64,000 nt of DNA from Mycobacterium sp. ITM-2016-00317. GTDB lineage: Bacteria; Actinomycetota; Actinomycetes; Mycobacteriales; Mycobacteriaceae. The DNA lies in contig NZ_CP134399.1 of assembly GCF_002968295.1 (NCBI RefSeq), positions 992,001 to 1,056,000 on the forward strand. The letters are read 5' to 3'. Below, piece after piece: positions 35,291-44,907 of the stretch. Positions within the stretch are counted from its first letter, which is position 1. Every line of letters starts with the position of its first letter. The notes beneath the pieces are model-generated. The model saw nothing but the letters and a program-made list of their open reading frames with translations, had not been told where the DNA came from and made no database searches. Made by a program: the position numbers and the translations under genes.

Positions 35291-35944
35291 GTGACTCACT
35301 CCGCCCCGGCCGCGTCGCCGCGCCGCGCCGCCGGCCGACCCACGCGCGCGCAGGCGCTGCTGCGTGCCGAGGAACTGCTGGACTGCGCGCTGGAGGTGTT
35401 CCTGGACCGGGGATTCGACCACGCCACGATCGACGGGATCGCCGCGACGGCCGGGATGGCCAAGCGGACCATCTATGCCCGCTATTCCGACAAAGAGACC
35501 CTGTTCCGTGCGGCGGTGCAGCGCGCGATCGACCGGTGGGCGGTCCCGGCAGAGGAGCTTCGCAAGCTGGACACCGGCGACCTGGAGGAGACGCTGATCG
35601 CGGTGGCCGGGGCGCGCTTGCGCACCGCGGTGAGTCCCGACGGGGTCCGCCTGCAACGCATCCTCAACGCCGAGGCCTACCGGTTCCCCGAGCTTCCCCG
35701 CATCGCCTACGAGCAGGGCAGTCGGCCCGCGGTGCGCTTCATCGCCGAGGTGCTGGCGCGGCACGCGGCCACCGGCAGCATCGCGATCGACGATCCCGAA
35801 CTTCTCGGGACATCGTTCCTGAGCCTGGTCATCGGCGGTCCCGCGCACGGTGTGCTGTGGGGAGCGGTGCTGGACGACGACGCCGTCGCCGACCGGATCC
35901 GGGTCTGTGTTCGGCTGTTCCTCGACGGCGCCCGGCCGCGCTGA
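35291..35944 (+). CDS. TetR family regulator, divergent from MFS exporter
   Basis: A 217-residue repressor. After a basic N-terminal arm rich in Ala, Pro and Arg comes the TetR helix-turn-helix (ALEVFLDRGFDHATIDGI, AATAGMAKRTIYARYSDKET). The C-terminal ligand domain resembles the AefR/TetR_C_7 type (RLQRILNAEAYRFPELPRIAYEQG). The start is GTG at 35291. Being divergent from the MFS-MarR gene, it most likely represses that exporter and itself, with the exported compound as inducer; this is inferred from layout. Confidence 0.92.
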   Translation: MTHSAPAASPRRAAGRPTRAQALLRAEELLDCALEVFLDRGFDHATIDGIAATAGMAKRTIYARYSDKETLFRAAVQRAIDRWAVPAEELRKLDTGDLEETLIAVAGARLRTAVSPDGVRLQRILNAEAYRFPELPRIAYEQGSRPAVRFIAEVLARHAATGSIAIDDPELLGTSFLSLVIGGPAHGVLWGAVLDDDAVADRIRVCVRLFLDGARPR

Positions 35945-35958
35945 AATCGCGTCCCGCG

Positions 35959-36582
35959 CTAGGTCGTGCGGCCCGGCATCGACTCGGGGACCGCCATGAC
36001 CCGTTCGGTGTAGCCCAGGATCGGCTTCTTCAGCGCGGTGACCGCCTCGGCGTCCTGGTCGGCCAGCGCGTTGGTCACCAGTGCCGAGATCGCCGCGACC
36101 AGCATCTGGCACGCGAACCGGTCGGCGGTGCTGCGGGCGTTGAACACTCTCGCCACTCCCGCCACGAAATCCTGCTGCAGATCGACGCGCCTGCGCATGG
36201 CCTCCGGTCCGGCGGCGTACACCTCGACCAGGAACAGCCGCGCCGTGGCCGGGTCCGCGGCGAGGAAGCTCAAATACCGGTCGAGCATGACGTCGAAGCG
36301 CTGCATCGGTGTGCCGGTCGACGGCAGTGCCTCGACGCCGTCGATCACGTGCTGCTGCATCCGCGCGTACGCCGACATGAAGCAGTCCTGCTTTGACGTG
36401 AAGTGCTGGTAGAAGGTGGCCTTGGAGACCCCGGCCTCTCTGATCAGATCCTCGACCGTGGTCTTGCTGTACCCGTTCTCGGCCATGACGGTGGCGAGTG
36501 CCTTGAACAGCCGCTGTCTCTGATGGGCGGCGACCTGTTCCCTGGACAGCCGGTGCCGTCCGGAGGCGAGCCGCTCGGCCAT
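35959..36582 (-). CDS. TetR family regulator
   Basis: A 207-residue repressor whose N-terminus reads LSREQVAAHQRQRLFKALATV then ENGYSKTTVEDLIREAGVSKATFYQHFTSKQD, a standard TetR helix-turn-helix. The C-terminal domain has VMLDRYLSFLAADPATARLFLVEVYAAGPEA, typical of TetR_C_33-like proteins in actinobacteria. The start is ATG at 36582. It is convergent with the previous TetR and faces a 369-bp gap that contains a good operator-like palindrome (36699-36712). It may therefore control the NmrA/PPOX pair on the other side. Confidence 0.92.
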   Translation of the reverse strand: MAERLASGRHRLSREQVAAHQRQRLFKALATVMAENGYSKTTVEDLIREAGVSKATFYQHFTSKQDCFMSAYARMQQHVIDGVEALPSTGTPMQRFDVMLDRYLSFLAADPATARLFLVEVYAAGPEAMRRRVDLQQDFVAGVARVFNARSTADRFACQMLVAAISALVTNALADQDAEAVTALKKPILGYTERVMAVPESMPGRTT

Positions 36583-36951
36583 GCGGCCTCCTCTGCCCGG
36601 TGTGCGTTGCGCCGAGAATTATAGGGGCGCCGAACCACGGGTCCGGCGAGGTCTCGACATGATCGTCCCACGCCTTCAGGTACGTGCCGGTTTTTGGGAA
36701 ACGCTATCGTTTATGTACCATCCCTGTGGCCCGTCTCACAGGCGGCCTGCTTTGCGCAACGAGGGGTGTGCGGAGCGGTCATCAGGGGCGCAACGGTGTC
36801 TGGTGGCGCCGCACAGGGGGAGTGGAGTCACCAGAGCCGGCGCACCGGAACGTAGCCCGCGGAGACATCCGCCCGTTCTAGCAGACGATCACAAAGGCAT
36901 TTCGGCCTTTCACCCATGGAATCGTCTGGCGGTGTCGCGTTCCATGGAGCC
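36583..36951. other. 369-bp noncoding gap between TetR and NmrA genes
   Basis: No frame here has a convincing ribosome binding site or protein-like composition. It should hold the two divergent promoters. The palindrome listed at 36699-36712 is the only clear element, and the bases just after it (TTTATGTACC) are AT-rich enough to form part of a promoter. The last 60 bases contain two CCATGG boxes before the NmrA start. Confidence 0.6.
36699..36712. promoter_or_regulatory. operator-like inverted repeat AAACG-N4-CGTTT
   Basis: AAACGCTATCGTTT is a perfect 5-bp inverted repeat around a 4-bp centre, 117 bp upstream of the TetR start and 240 bp before the NmrA gene. Size and symmetry suit a TetR-type operator, so autoregulation by the 35959-36582 product is a reasonable guess. 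Confidence 0.45.
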
Positions 36952-37794
36952 ATGACTGATTCGACCAACCCTTTCCTGGTCCTCGGGGCCACCGGCAAGA
37001 CCGGACGGCGAGTGGCCGCCCGACTGCGCATGCTCGGGCTGCCCGTGCGAGCCGCTTCACGGACCAGCCCAGCGCCGTTCGACTGGGCAGACCCCGGCGG
37101 CTGGGATGCGGTGCTGCAGGGCGTGACGGCTGCGTATGTGGTGCCGCCACCGGTCCAGGGACCCGCACCCGAGTTCGTCGCGAAGGCCGAAGCCGCCGGG
37201 GTGCGGCAGCTGGTGCTGCTGTCCGGGCGCGGTGCCGACGACTGGGGCGACTCGCCGTTCGGGCGCGAGATGAGAGAAGCCGAGGACGCCGTCCGCGGAT
37301 CCTCCATTCCGTGGACCGTCCTGCGCCCGAACAACTTCGCCCAGAACTTCGACGAGGAGCTGTGGCACGCGCCGCTGCTGCACGGCGAGCTGGCGCTGCC
37401 TGCCGGTGACGTGCCCGAACCGTTCGTCGACCTCGAGGACGTCGCCGAGGTCGCGGTGCGGGTGCTCACCGACCCCGACCGGCACGCAGGTCTCACTCAC
37501 GACTTGACCGGGCCCCGGTCGATCGCTTTCGGTGAAGCCGTCGAGTTGATCTCCCGCGCGACGGGGCGGCCGATTTCCTACCGCCAGATCTCCACGGCGG
37601 AGTACGTCGACGCGCTGGTCGAGCAGGGCGTCGACCGACACGTCGCCCACGATGTGGCAGAGATGTTCACGCTGATGGACAGTGGGCTGATCGCCAAGAC
37701 CGCCGAGGGGGTCGCCGACGTGCTGGGCCGTCCGCCCCGGCCCTTCGAGGACTACGTGGCGCGCGTCGCCGCGGCGGGAGTGTGGAATCGGTGA
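36952..37794 (+). CDS. NmrA family NAD(P)-binding protein
   Basis: An atypical short-chain reductase of 280 residues. The dinucleotide loop LVLGATGKTGRRVAARL is intact near residue 10. It is followed by VTAAYVVPPPVQGPAPEF, VRQLVLLSGRGADDWGDSPF, WTVLRPNNFAQNFDEELWH and FVDLEDVAEVAVRVLTDP. These are the NmrA/ergot-alkaloid-type features; members bind NAD(P) and act as redox sensors or reductases with mostly unknown substrates. The start is ATG at 36952 (MTDSTNPF). The stop overlaps the GTG of the PPOX gene (GTGA), so the two form an operon. Confidence 0.9.
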   Translation: MTDSTNPFLVLGATGKTGRRVAARLRMLGLPVRAASRTSPAPFDWADPGGWDAVLQGVTAAYVVPPPVQGPAPEFVAKAEAAGVRQLVLLSGRGADDWGDSPFGREMREAEDAVRGSSIPWTVLRPNNFAQNFDEELWHAPLLHGELALPAGDVPEPFVDLEDVAEVAVRVLTDPDRHAGLTHDLTGPRSIAFGEAVELISRATGRPISYRQISTAEYVDALVEQGVDRHVAHDVAEMFTLMDSGLIAKTAEGVADVLGRPPRPFEDYVARVAAAGVWNR

Positions 37795-38213
37795 GCACGG
37801 AAACGCTGACAGCCGAGGACATCTCGTTCCTGGCTCGCCCTCTGTACGGCTTGTTCACCGCCGCGGGCGGACCGCAACCGCCGCAGCCGCGGCCGGTGTG
37901 GTTCGAAGTGACCGCCGACGGGGCGGTGCAGCTGTTCACCGGCCCGGACACCGTGAAGGTTCGGCGCCTTCGCCGCGATCCCCGCGCGTCGCTGGTGGTG
38001 ACCGCACCGGTCGGTGAGCGGGAACGTTGGGTGTCGGTGGCCGGGCCCGTCACGATCGTCCCCGACGGTGCCGACGCTCTCGTCGAACGCCTCGCCGCCC
38101 GGTATTGGGACCCCACCGATCCCGTCCGCGCCGACGACCTCACCGCCATGCGCGCCGAGCAGTGGGTACGTGTGGTCATCCGTCCCGACGCCGTGATGCG
38201 TTACAAGGCTTAG
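37791..38213 (+). CDS. PPOX-type (pyridoxamine oxidase-like) flavoprotein
   Basis: A 140-residue split-barrel protein of the pyridoxamine 5'-phosphate oxidase family. The typical pattern is visible: FLARPLYGLFTAAGG, PRPVWFEVTADGAVQLFTG, KVRRLRRDPRASLVVTAPVG and EQWVRVVIRPDAVMRY. Members in mycobacteria use F420 or FMN. The start GTG at 37791 overlaps the upstream stop; an in-frame GTG three codons earlier is possible. It is probably an accessory reductase paired with the NmrA-like protein. A strong hairpin terminator begins at its stop codon. Confidence 0.82.
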   Translation: MSTETLTAEDISFLARPLYGLFTAAGGPQPPQPRPVWFEVTADGAVQLFTGPDTVKVRRLRRDPRASLVVTAPVGERERWVSVAGPVTIVPDGADALVERLAARYWDPTDPVRADDLTAMRAEQWVRVVIRPDAVMRYKA

Positions 38214-38249
38214 GTTCCCGTCGGCGGTACCTACACGCCGGCGGGAACC
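38213..38249. terminator. bidirectional hairpin terminator between PPOX and jetC
   Basis: GGTTCCCGTCGGCG (38213-38226) and CGCCGGCGGGAACC (38236-38249) pair at 13 of 14 positions around the 9-nt loop GTACCTACA. The hairpin lies across the stop of the PPOX gene and the last codons of jetC, which converge here. No T-run follows, as is normal in mycobacteria. It leaves no room for a jetD gene. Confidence 0.7.
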
Positions 38250-41200
38250 TTGGCGGTGGCCCGCATCTCCCGGCGCAACTGCCCGAACTCGGAGATGGTG
38301 CGCGTGGACACCGTCGCCACCGGACGGGCATTGCGGCCCGTCGCCTCGGTCTTGGACACCATCACCACGCTGTCGATGTAGGGCTGGATCGTCGTCGCGT
38401 TCTGCACCGTCGCGACGATCACCAGCTGGAACCCGAACTTGCGGAACGCCTGCAACGCCTGCTGGGCGAACTGTGGATCCGACTTGCTGAACGCCTCGTC
38501 GAGCATCAGCTGCGCGAAAACCGGTCTGTTGTCCGTGCTTTCGGGGCTCGCAAGGTTGAAGCTCAGTGCACCCGCCAGGCAGAACGCCATCAGCTTCTCC
38601 TGCTCGCCGCCGGAGTTGTCACCGGCGTTGGAATGCGTCCGGATCAGCTCCTCGGTGCTGACATCCCATTCCGCGCAGTCGAACGTGAACCGGTTGCGCA
38701 CGTCGAGGGCGTCGCGCGTCCACGCCTTGTCCTCCGGCGCCGTCGACGCCAACCGGTTGCGCAGCCGCAGGATGTCGGCGTACTGATCCAGGATCGCCTG
38801 CTTGTCGCCCAGGCCCACCTCGGCGATGCGCCGTGAGATGGCCCGCACGATCTCGGTCAGCTCCGACACCGCCGTCAGGCTGCGCGGTGTGGCACGCAGG
38901 GTCAGGCGGGTGCCTCGGTTGAACTCCACCGCCCCCAAACCCGTGTTCACGCGGGCGATCTGGTCGCTGATCCGGCGGGCCTCCTGCTCGGCCACCCGGT
39001 GCAACGTCAGGATCGCATCCGGCGCCTGCTCGGTCACCAGGCGCATCATCCGCTCGTAGGCTTCCGGCAGCTCACGCTCGTCGATGTGCCGGCACAGCGC
39101 GACGTAGTCGTGCACCCGCTCGTCGAAATCGTCCGAGTTGTTCGGCACGGCGTCCGGGAAGGACGTGTCGAAGGTGTTCAGGATGCGCGCCAGCTCGTCA
39201 TAGGAACGACGGCGGCTCTCCCGCAGCTGTTCGCGTTCCTTCTTGATGGCGCCGAACAGCGCGTCGCGGTGCGGCTCGGGATCGAGCAGCTCCAACGACA
39301 CCGGAACCTGACCGGCGTACCGGTTCAGAAGCTCGGTCAGCGGCTCCGACACGAATGCCGGCCGGAGCCGTTCGGACAGCTCGAGCAGCCTGGTCCGCCG
39401 CCCGTCCAGATCGTCGCGGCGGGTCTGGATCGCGCCGCGGCGCGTCATCAACTTCTGGATCTGCGACCAGCACTCGTCGGCGCGCGCGTTGAGCGCCTCG
39501 ATGTCGGGGTGGTCGGCCAGCAGCAGCTCGTACTGCTCCCGCAACCGGTCGGCGTGCCCGTCGGCGGTTTCGGTGTCGATCTGGCTCCACTGCGGGAACT
39601 GCTCGCAGATCGCCTTGCACGCCGCGGCCCGGTCGCGCCACTGCTGACGCTGGGCGGCGATGTCGTCGGCGACGCGGCGGGCCTTCTGGTACGCCTCCTC
39701 GGCCGCGGCCAGGTCGACGGTCAGCGCGTTGATCTTCGCCGACACATCGCCCTGGTACAGGTACTCGGACTGCTTGAGCGGACGCCGGTCGTCCTTGATC
39801 GCGAGCCGGTCGGAGTCCTTGTACAGCCCGGTGTCGGTGACCGCGCGGCGGAACCGCGCGAACACCTCCGGGGTGTCGACGCAGACGTGGTCCCCGGCGG
39901 CGGTCACCACGTCGACCGCCTCGGCCGCGCACGGATGCGTCGGATCGACCGGGAAGAGCTTGCCCGCCAACGTGTTCGGCTCCGGATCGACCGGTTCGGC
40001 GCCGAGGAACTTCGCCCGGACGTGGTGCAGCTGCAGCCGTCCCCGCATGTTGGTCTCGTTGACGAACGCCAGCACCTTGGTCCAGTGCTGATCGGGCACC
40101 ATCAGCCGCAGCCCGACACCGCGCAGCACCTTCTCCACCGCGGTGCGCCACCGCGTCTGGTCCGGTCGCAGATCCATCAGCTCGGCGATGTAGGGCAGGT
40201 CGGCCGAGTCGAGACCGACCGCGGCGCAGATCTGCTCCCGCATCGTCAGCGCGAACTCGGGCAGCGCCGACCCCACATGCTCGACCCGCTTGAGTTCCTT
40301 GGCGGCCTCGTCGCGGACCAGCCGGGCCGACTTCTGCGCGTACTCGGCGTCGGTTGAGGCCTCGCGGTTGCGCTCGACCTTGGCCAGCAACTCGGTAGCC
40401 TGGGCGAGCAGTTCCTCGCGCTGGTTCCAGAAGTCGTCCGCGGTCTCCGGAATGTCGAGGCCCTGCGCAGCCAGCATGTCCTCGTACGCGCCGCGCCTGC
40501 GGGAGATCTGCTCGGCCTCGGTCTCGGCGGCGGTGACCTGAGACTGCAGCGGGCCGATGCTCGCGCTGGATCCGCTGATCTGCGCGTTGAGCGAATCCGC
40601 CTCGGCCTTGGCCAGATTCAGGCTTCGGGTGACGTCCTCGTACTCGTTGTCGAGCTGCTCGATCGTGGTGTCGAGCTGCTCGACCTGAGCCGGGCACTGC
40701 GCGACCCGGACGTGGTCGGTGTAGGCCCGCACCATCGGCAGATCCACCAGGTCGATGATGCCCAGATCGGTGGACTCCGAGGCGTAGCGCTGCTGGATCT
40801 TCTCGATGTCGCCGAGGATCTTGCGCTTCTTCTGCGCGACCGCCAGCAGCTCACGCGCCTCCACCAGCGGGTCGATCTGCTTGAGCGCCTCCGGCAGCCG
40901 GGTCACGCTCTCGGGTTCGTCGAGCATGAACTCGCGGACGAACTGCTCCAGCCCGCCGACGCTCTTCAGCGACTTCGCCTTGCCGAGCAGCTGCTGGGCG
41001 GCATCGGAGGCACGGATGCCGATGGTCGCGTACAGCTGGGCCAGATACTGCGACTCCACCTTGGTGGTGAACCGCCAGCCGTTCTCCTTGAACACCCCGG
41101 TGTCGAAACGTCCTGCCGCCCAGCGGTTGCAGATGTCCTCGATGTCGAAGTCGCCGTCGCCGAGCACGAACCGGCTCGACGAGTCGTTGCGGGACTCGCC

Positions 41201-41593
41201 CGTGAGCCATTTGAGCACCAGGCCGGTCACGGTGCGCCCGGAGTCGCTGGAGTAGGTGACCGCCACCGCCGACCACGCGGTGCCGTCGCCGCGCAGGTAC
41301 ATCACTCGGCTGGTGCCGCCGTCGCTGCGCTGGCCCCACGCGCCGCGCACGTACTTGTCGACGGTGCGCCTGCCCGCGCTCGAACCCGCGGCGGTGTTGT
41401 CGCCGGAGGCGTTGAAGTTGCGCCGGTTGAACGGCAGGAAACCCAGCGAGATCGCATCCAGCAGAGAGGATTTACCGCTGCCCGAGGCACCGGCGATCAG
41501 CGCGCCGCCCTCGCTGAACGGAATGTCGTGGTAGCCGTCGAAGACTCCCCAGTTGATCACCTGGAGCCGGGACAGGTGGAACTGCTCAGTCAA
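38231..41593 (-). CDS. jetC: JetC/MksB-like SMC-type ATPase (type I Wadjet)
   Basis: A 1120-residue SMC-like ATPase, the motor of Wadjet/MksBEF complexes that extrude DNA loops and, with JetD, destroy circular plasmids. Walker [10 protein letters not shown] is at residues 35-43 in an [20 protein letters not shown] context. Long coiled-coil arms (about 285-430 and 620-830) flank a hinge-like middle ([19 protein letters not shown]). The C-terminal head has the signature [18 protein letters not shown] and Walker [14 protein letters not shown]. The start appears to be TTG at 41593, overlapping jetB by 8 nt. It is the last gene of the set; no nuclease gene follows. Confidence 0.9.
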   Translation of the reverse strand: MTEQFHLSRLQVINWGVFDGYHDIPFSEGGALIAGASGSGKSSLLDAISLGFLPFNRRNFNASGDNTAAGSSAGRRTVDKYVRGAWGQRSDGGTSRVMYLRGDGTAWSAVAVTYSSDSGRTVTGLVLKWLTGESRNDSSSRFVLGDGDFDIEDICNRWAAGRFDTGVFKENGWRFTTKVESQYLAQLYATIGIRASDAAQQLLGKAKSLKSVGGLEQFVREFMLDEPESVTRLPEALKQIDPLVEARELLAVAQKKRKILGDIEKIQQRYASESTDLGIIDLVDLPMVRAYTDHVRVAQCPAQVEQLDTTIEQLDNEYEDVTRSLNLAKAEADSLNAQISGSSASIGPLQSQVTAAETEAEQISRRRGAYEDMLAAQGLDIPETADDFWNQREELLAQATELLAKVERNREASTDAEYAQKSARLVRDEAAKELKRVEHVGSALPEFALTMREQICAAVGLDSADLPYIAELMDLRPDQTRWRTAVEKVLRGVGLRLMVPDQHWTKVLAFVNETNMRGRLQLHHVRAKFLGAEPVDPEPNTLAGKLFPVDPTHPCAAEAVDVVTAAGDHVCVDTPEVFARFRRAVTDTGLYKDSDRLAIKDDRRPLKQSEYLYQGDVSAKINALTVDLAAAEEAYQKARRVADDIAAQRQQWRDRAAACKAICEQFPQWSQIDTETADGHADRLREQYELLLADHPDIEALNARADECWSQIQKLMTRRGAIQTRRDDLDGRRTRLLELSERLRPAFVSEPLTELLNRYAGQVPVSLELLDPEPHRDALFGAIKKEREQLRESRRRSYDELARILNTFDTSFPDAVPNNSDDFDERVHDYVALCRHIDERELPEAYERMMRLVTEQAPDAILTLHRVAEQEARRISDQIARVNTGLGAVEFNRGTRLTLRATPRSLTAVSELTEIVRAISRRIAEVGLGDKQAILDQYADILRLRNRLASTAPEDKAWTRDALDVRNRFTFDCAEWDVSTEELIRTHSNAGDNSGGEQEKLMAFCLAGALSFNLASPESTDNRPVFAQLMLDEAFSKSDPQFAQQALQAFRKFGFQLVIVATVQNATTIQPYIDSVVMVSKTEATGRNARPVATVSTRTISEFGQLRREMRATAKVPAGV

Positions 41594-42284
41594 CGGCGTC
41601 TTCCTCCTGGTCCACTGCCGCGGTCCCGCCGCGCAGCAGCAGCTCGAACTGTTGCTGCAACTCGGTGATCACGCCGGCCGTCATCACCGCGGTGATCACC
41701 GGGGAGATGGTGTAGCTGTGCTCGTCGTCGCGGCTGCGGCGCAGGATCTCCAGGCCGGTCAGCCGGGCGATGGCGGCGTCGATGCGTCCGGTGAACGTGA
41801 CCGCGTCGCGGTCGGTGTCGTTGAGCACCCCGGAGAACAGGTTGTGCATCTCCTCGCGGGAAATCAGCACGCTCTGCCCGCCCGCGGCGCGCATCATCTG
41901 TGCCAGGTGCAGAGCCAGGATGGAGTCGTAGGTGCCAAGCGGCTCGCGACGGAGAAGCTTCATGCCCCTGGCGGATTCGTAGCGGGCCTGCTCGACGTAG
42001 GCGACGTCGGTCCCGTCCACGATGCGCAGCATCAGGTCGAGCTCGGACAGCCGCACCGACAGCTGGCCGCGGTACTCGAGCACCCACGCGTAGATGTCGC
42101 TGTCGGTCTCGGCGCTGATGTAGCGGCGGGTCAGCAGATGCTGCAGCGCCCAGCAGGCGCGGTCGGGCAGCTCGGAGACGTCGCCGTCGAACCGCGGCCG
42201 GCGCTGGTGCGGCGGCCGGGCGTTCTGGTCGACCTCGGGCAGCGCGGAGAACGCCGCGAAGTCAGCCTCGTGTTCGGTGGTCAC
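41586..42284 (-). CDS. jetB: JetB/MksE-like subunit (DUF4194)
   Basis: A 232-residue winged-helix (kite-type) subunit that bridges the kleisin JetA and the ATPase. Features are a first half with [25 protein letters not shown] and [20 protein letters not shown]. The second half has [36 protein letters not shown] and a final winged helix [12 protein letters not shown]. This agrees with the DUF4194 family. The start is GTG at 42284, overlapping the jetA stop (GTGA). It ends with an acidic tail. Confidence 0.85.
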   Translation of the reverse strand: MTTEHEADFAAFSALPEVDQNARPPHQRRPRFDGDVSELPDRACWALQHLLTRRYISAETDSDIYAWVLEYRGQLSVRLSELDLMLRIVDGTDVAYVEQARYESARGMKLLRREPLGTYDSILALHLAQMMRAAGGQSVLISREEMHNLFSGVLNDTDRDAVTFTGRIDAAIARLTGLEILRRSRDDEHSYTISPVITAVMTAGVITELQQQFELLLRGGTAAVDQEEDAVD

Positions 42285-43729
42285 GCGGATGCTCCAACAG
42301 TGATCGGTTCGGTGAATTTCAGTGCGGGGACGGCAATTTCGCGGTCCTTGCCGTCCAGCGAACGGAACCGGACGGTCACTGAATCGTACCGAGAATCGTT
42401 GGGCTGCTTGAGAGCCCAGGACCACAGCACGATGACATGGCCGAGGTAGGCGCCCTGCCCTGAACGGTCGAGCATCGCCACGGCCTCCGGCAACGACACC
42501 GGGCCCTCGGCGACCGCGGCGTTGAGCATGTCCGACATCGCCGGCGCGTCGACCTGGGTGGTCAGCGCGGCGAAGCTGGCCAGGTCGACCTCGCCCTCGG
42601 CGGCCTTGGCCGGCTTTGGGCTGGACAGCTCGCCGATCTTGAAGCTCAGTGCGCCGACCGAACTGATCGCGTGCCGGGCCAGCGGCAGCTCGATGTCCAG
42701 CCGCGAGTCGATCAGGCTCGACCTGAGGAGATTGCGGGCCGCGCCGATGGCCTCGTTGAGCTGGCGGGCCACCCCGCGGCTCTGCTCCAGCGTGCCGAAC
42801 GCGGTGAACCGCTTGACCCGCTGCGCGCAGCGCTGCTGGATCCGTTCGACCTCGTCGATCTGATGTCCGACAAGCTCGAAGAAGCCGGCCATCACCTTGC
42901 GTAGCGCCGGGTCCAGCGCGGGCAGCGCGTCGGCGACCGCGGCCACGTCGGCCTCGAACTCCGCCCGCTGATCCGGGTCGTTGATCATCCGCAGGAACGC
43001 GCGGTGGCTGTCGCGTCCCTGGGAGTCCCAGGCGGCCTGGTAGTCGGCGTACATCTGGCGCTGACGGTCGCGGTACTCGACGTTGGAGTCGATCGGCTCG
43101 TCGAGGGCGGCGGTGGCCTTCTCGATCATCGAGCCGTACTGGCCGATGTCGGTGATCAGCCGCTCCATCTGCAGCGCGATCGCGCGGGCCTCGTCGTAGG
43201 CGTCGGTGACATCGGGCGCGGGCCGCTCGCCGGCATCGAGCTCGTCGAGCTCGCGGTGCAGTGCCTCGATCTCGGCTTCGATGCTCTTGCGGATCCTGGC
43301 GGGGTCGTTGCCGACCTTGAGGGCCACGTGCTTGAGCCGGGACGCGATGCCGTTGATGGAACCGCCGGTGGCGATGGTGTCCTGCCGGCGCATGCCGCGC
43401 AGGAAGTCCAGCGCGCGGCGGGCGTCCTGGGTCAGGTAGCAGACGTTCTGGTCACTGCGGGGATCGACGATGCGGTGCAGCCAGCCCTGGCTGGCCCACG
43501 ACTTGATCAGCGCCAGGCCGGACTGCGGATCCCCGAGGTCGTCGAGGTCGCGTTCCAGGCGCACGACCAGCTCGGTCTCCGGAGTCACACCGTCGGCGAG
43601 GTGCCGCTCCATCAGCGTCGCGTACAGGCTCAGATTCGTGGTGGCCAGCAGCCGGATCGCCTGGGAGGACTGCAGGTCGCGGTTGAGTTCGAGCAGGTCG
43701 ACGGCGGACAGGGTCGAGTTGTCGTCCAC
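42281..43729 (-). CDS. jetA: JetA/MksF-like kleisin subunit (DUF3375)
   Basis: A 482-residue protein matching the DUF3375 kleisin of type I Wadjet. It begins with VDLLELNRDLQSSQAIRLLA and ATLMERHLADGVTPETELVV, and has KSWASQGWLHRIVDPRSDQN and VCYLTQDARRALDFLRGM. Mid-protein coiled helices follow (ALHRELDELDAGERP ... ALQMERLITDIGQYGSMIEKA). The start is GTG at 43729 with GAGGGGG upstream. It leads a three-gene operon A-B-C with overlapping ends. In known type I systems a fourth gene, jetD (a TOPRIM-type nuclease), follows jetC; here it does not. Confidence 0.88.
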   Translation of the reverse strand: MDDNSTLSAVDLLELNRDLQSSQAIRLLATTNLSLYATLMERHLADGVTPETELVVRLERDLDDLGDPQSGLALIKSWASQGWLHRIVDPRSDQNVCYLTQDARRALDFLRGMRRQDTIATGGSINGIASRLKHVALKVGNDPARIRKSIEAEIEALHRELDELDAGERPAPDVTDAYDEARAIALQMERLITDIGQYGSMIEKATAALDEPIDSNVEYRDRQRQMYADYQAAWDSQGRDSHRAFLRMINDPDQRAEFEADVAAVADALPALDPALRKVMAGFFELVGHQIDEVERIQQRCAQRVKRFTAFGTLEQSRGVARQLNEAIGAARNLLRSSLIDSRLDIELPLARHAISSVGALSFKIGELSSPKPAKAAEGEVDLASFAALTTQVDAPAMSDMLNAAVAEGPVSLPEAVAMLDRSGQGAYLGHVIVLWSWALKQPNDSRYDSVTVRFRSLDGKDREIAVPALKFTEPITVGASA

Positions 43730-43927
43730 CAGCCCCCTCGCTCTGTGCGCGTCGTGTTCGTCATGACCTCGGACGCCCCAACATAGGGCACGCCGGCGAC
43801 AACGACGGGCCCGGGGAGGGGAGTGTCGCGGCCTTTTCCCCTCGGCTTGTGACGTATGTGACCAGCGGGATTGCAGTGCGTTCTGGGGTTTCGCGAGGGT
43901 GCTCTCCGGGTCGTGCTGCGGCGGAAA

Positions 43928-44881
43928 TCACGACCGTGGTGGCACGTTCGCGAGGATCCGGCGGGCGTCCCCGACGAGCCGGCCGACGACCACCGCGGCG
44001 GGTTCGCTGACGGTCACCTCGCCGACGCCCTGCCCGGCGTTGACCGGGGCCCACCGGTAGTCGTCGGCGGCGATGGCGCTGCCGAGCAGCGCGCGCGCAT
44101 CCGCGTCGAGGTCGTCGACCCGGCCGTCCCAGGCGTCGGTGAACGCGTTGCGCAACACCCGCTCGGGCAGCTCGGCCGGCCACGGGTAGCCCAGCGCGAC
44201 GTCGAAGGCCCGGGTCGTGACGGTGTCGGTGGCGCCCGCGTCGAGCATCCGCTGCCGGGCTGGCGCGGGCAGCGTCGACTCGGGGCACACCGCGAACGCG
44301 GTGCCGATCCACGCACCGGCGGCCCCGGCGGCCAGCACCGCCGCCAGCGCCCGCCCCGAGGCGATGCCGCCGGCGGCCAGCACCGGCACCGGCAACGCGT
44401 CGAGCAGCTCGGCCAGCAGCGGCAGGGTCGCGACGGCGGGCCGCCCGTGTCCGCCCCCTTCGGCCCCGCGGGCGACGAGCACCTCGACTCCGGCGTCCAC
44501 CGCACGCCGCGCGGCGGCCAGATCGGCGACCTGTACCGCCGTCACACACCCGGCGTCCTGGGCGCGCCGCACCCAGGACCAGTCCTGCCCGAAGCTGACC
44601 GACATCAGTGCCGGGCCGGCGGCCAGCGCGGTGTCCAGCAGCGCGGGATCCTTCTCGACCACCCAGCTGATCAGGCCGATACCGAAGGGCCGCTGCAGGT
44701 TTGCAGTATGCCCGAGGTGCTCCCGGAGTCTTGCCGCCGAACCGGAACTGCCGATCCCGATCATCCCCAGCGCACCGGCGCGGCTGACCGCGGCCGCCAG
44801 CTCGCCGCCGGCCACCCCGCCCATCGGCGCGTTGATGATCGGCGCGTCCAGGTTCATCGCCGCCGACCACTGCGTGTTCAC
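43928..44881 (-). CDS. nitronate monooxygenase family protein
   Basis: An FMN-dependent TIM-barrel enzyme of 317 residues in the nitronate monooxygenase/FabK group, which oxidises alkyl nitronates or reduces enoyl-ACP. The pattern is clear: APIINAPMGGVAGGELAAAVSRAGALGMIG, seen as NAPMGGVAGGELAAAVS, then GLISWVVEKDPALLD, VLVARGAEGGGHGRP, VPVLAAGGIASGRALAAVLA and GAAGAWIGTAFAVCPEST. The AGGIASG loop binds FMN phosphate. The start is ATG at 44881. It is divergent from the alpha/beta hydrolase and stands alone; the substrate is not evident. Confidence 0.9.
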   Translation of the reverse strand: MNTQWSAAMNLDAPIINAPMGGVAGGELAAAVSRAGALGMIGIGSSGSAARLREHLGHTANLQRPFGIGLISWVVEKDPALLDTALAAGPALMSVSFGQDWSWVRRAQDAGCVTAVQVADLAAARRAVDAGVEVLVARGAEGGGHGRPAVATLPLLAELLDALPVPVLAAGGIASGRALAAVLAAGAAGAWIGTAFAVCPESTLPAPARQRMLDAGATDTVTTRAFDVALGYPWPAELPERVLRNAFTDAWDGRVDDLDADARALLGSAIAADDYRWAPVNAGQGVGEVTVSEPAAVVVGRLVGDARRILANVPPRS

Positions 44882-44907
44882 CGTCCCATTATCGGCGGCG
44901 TGCCAGG

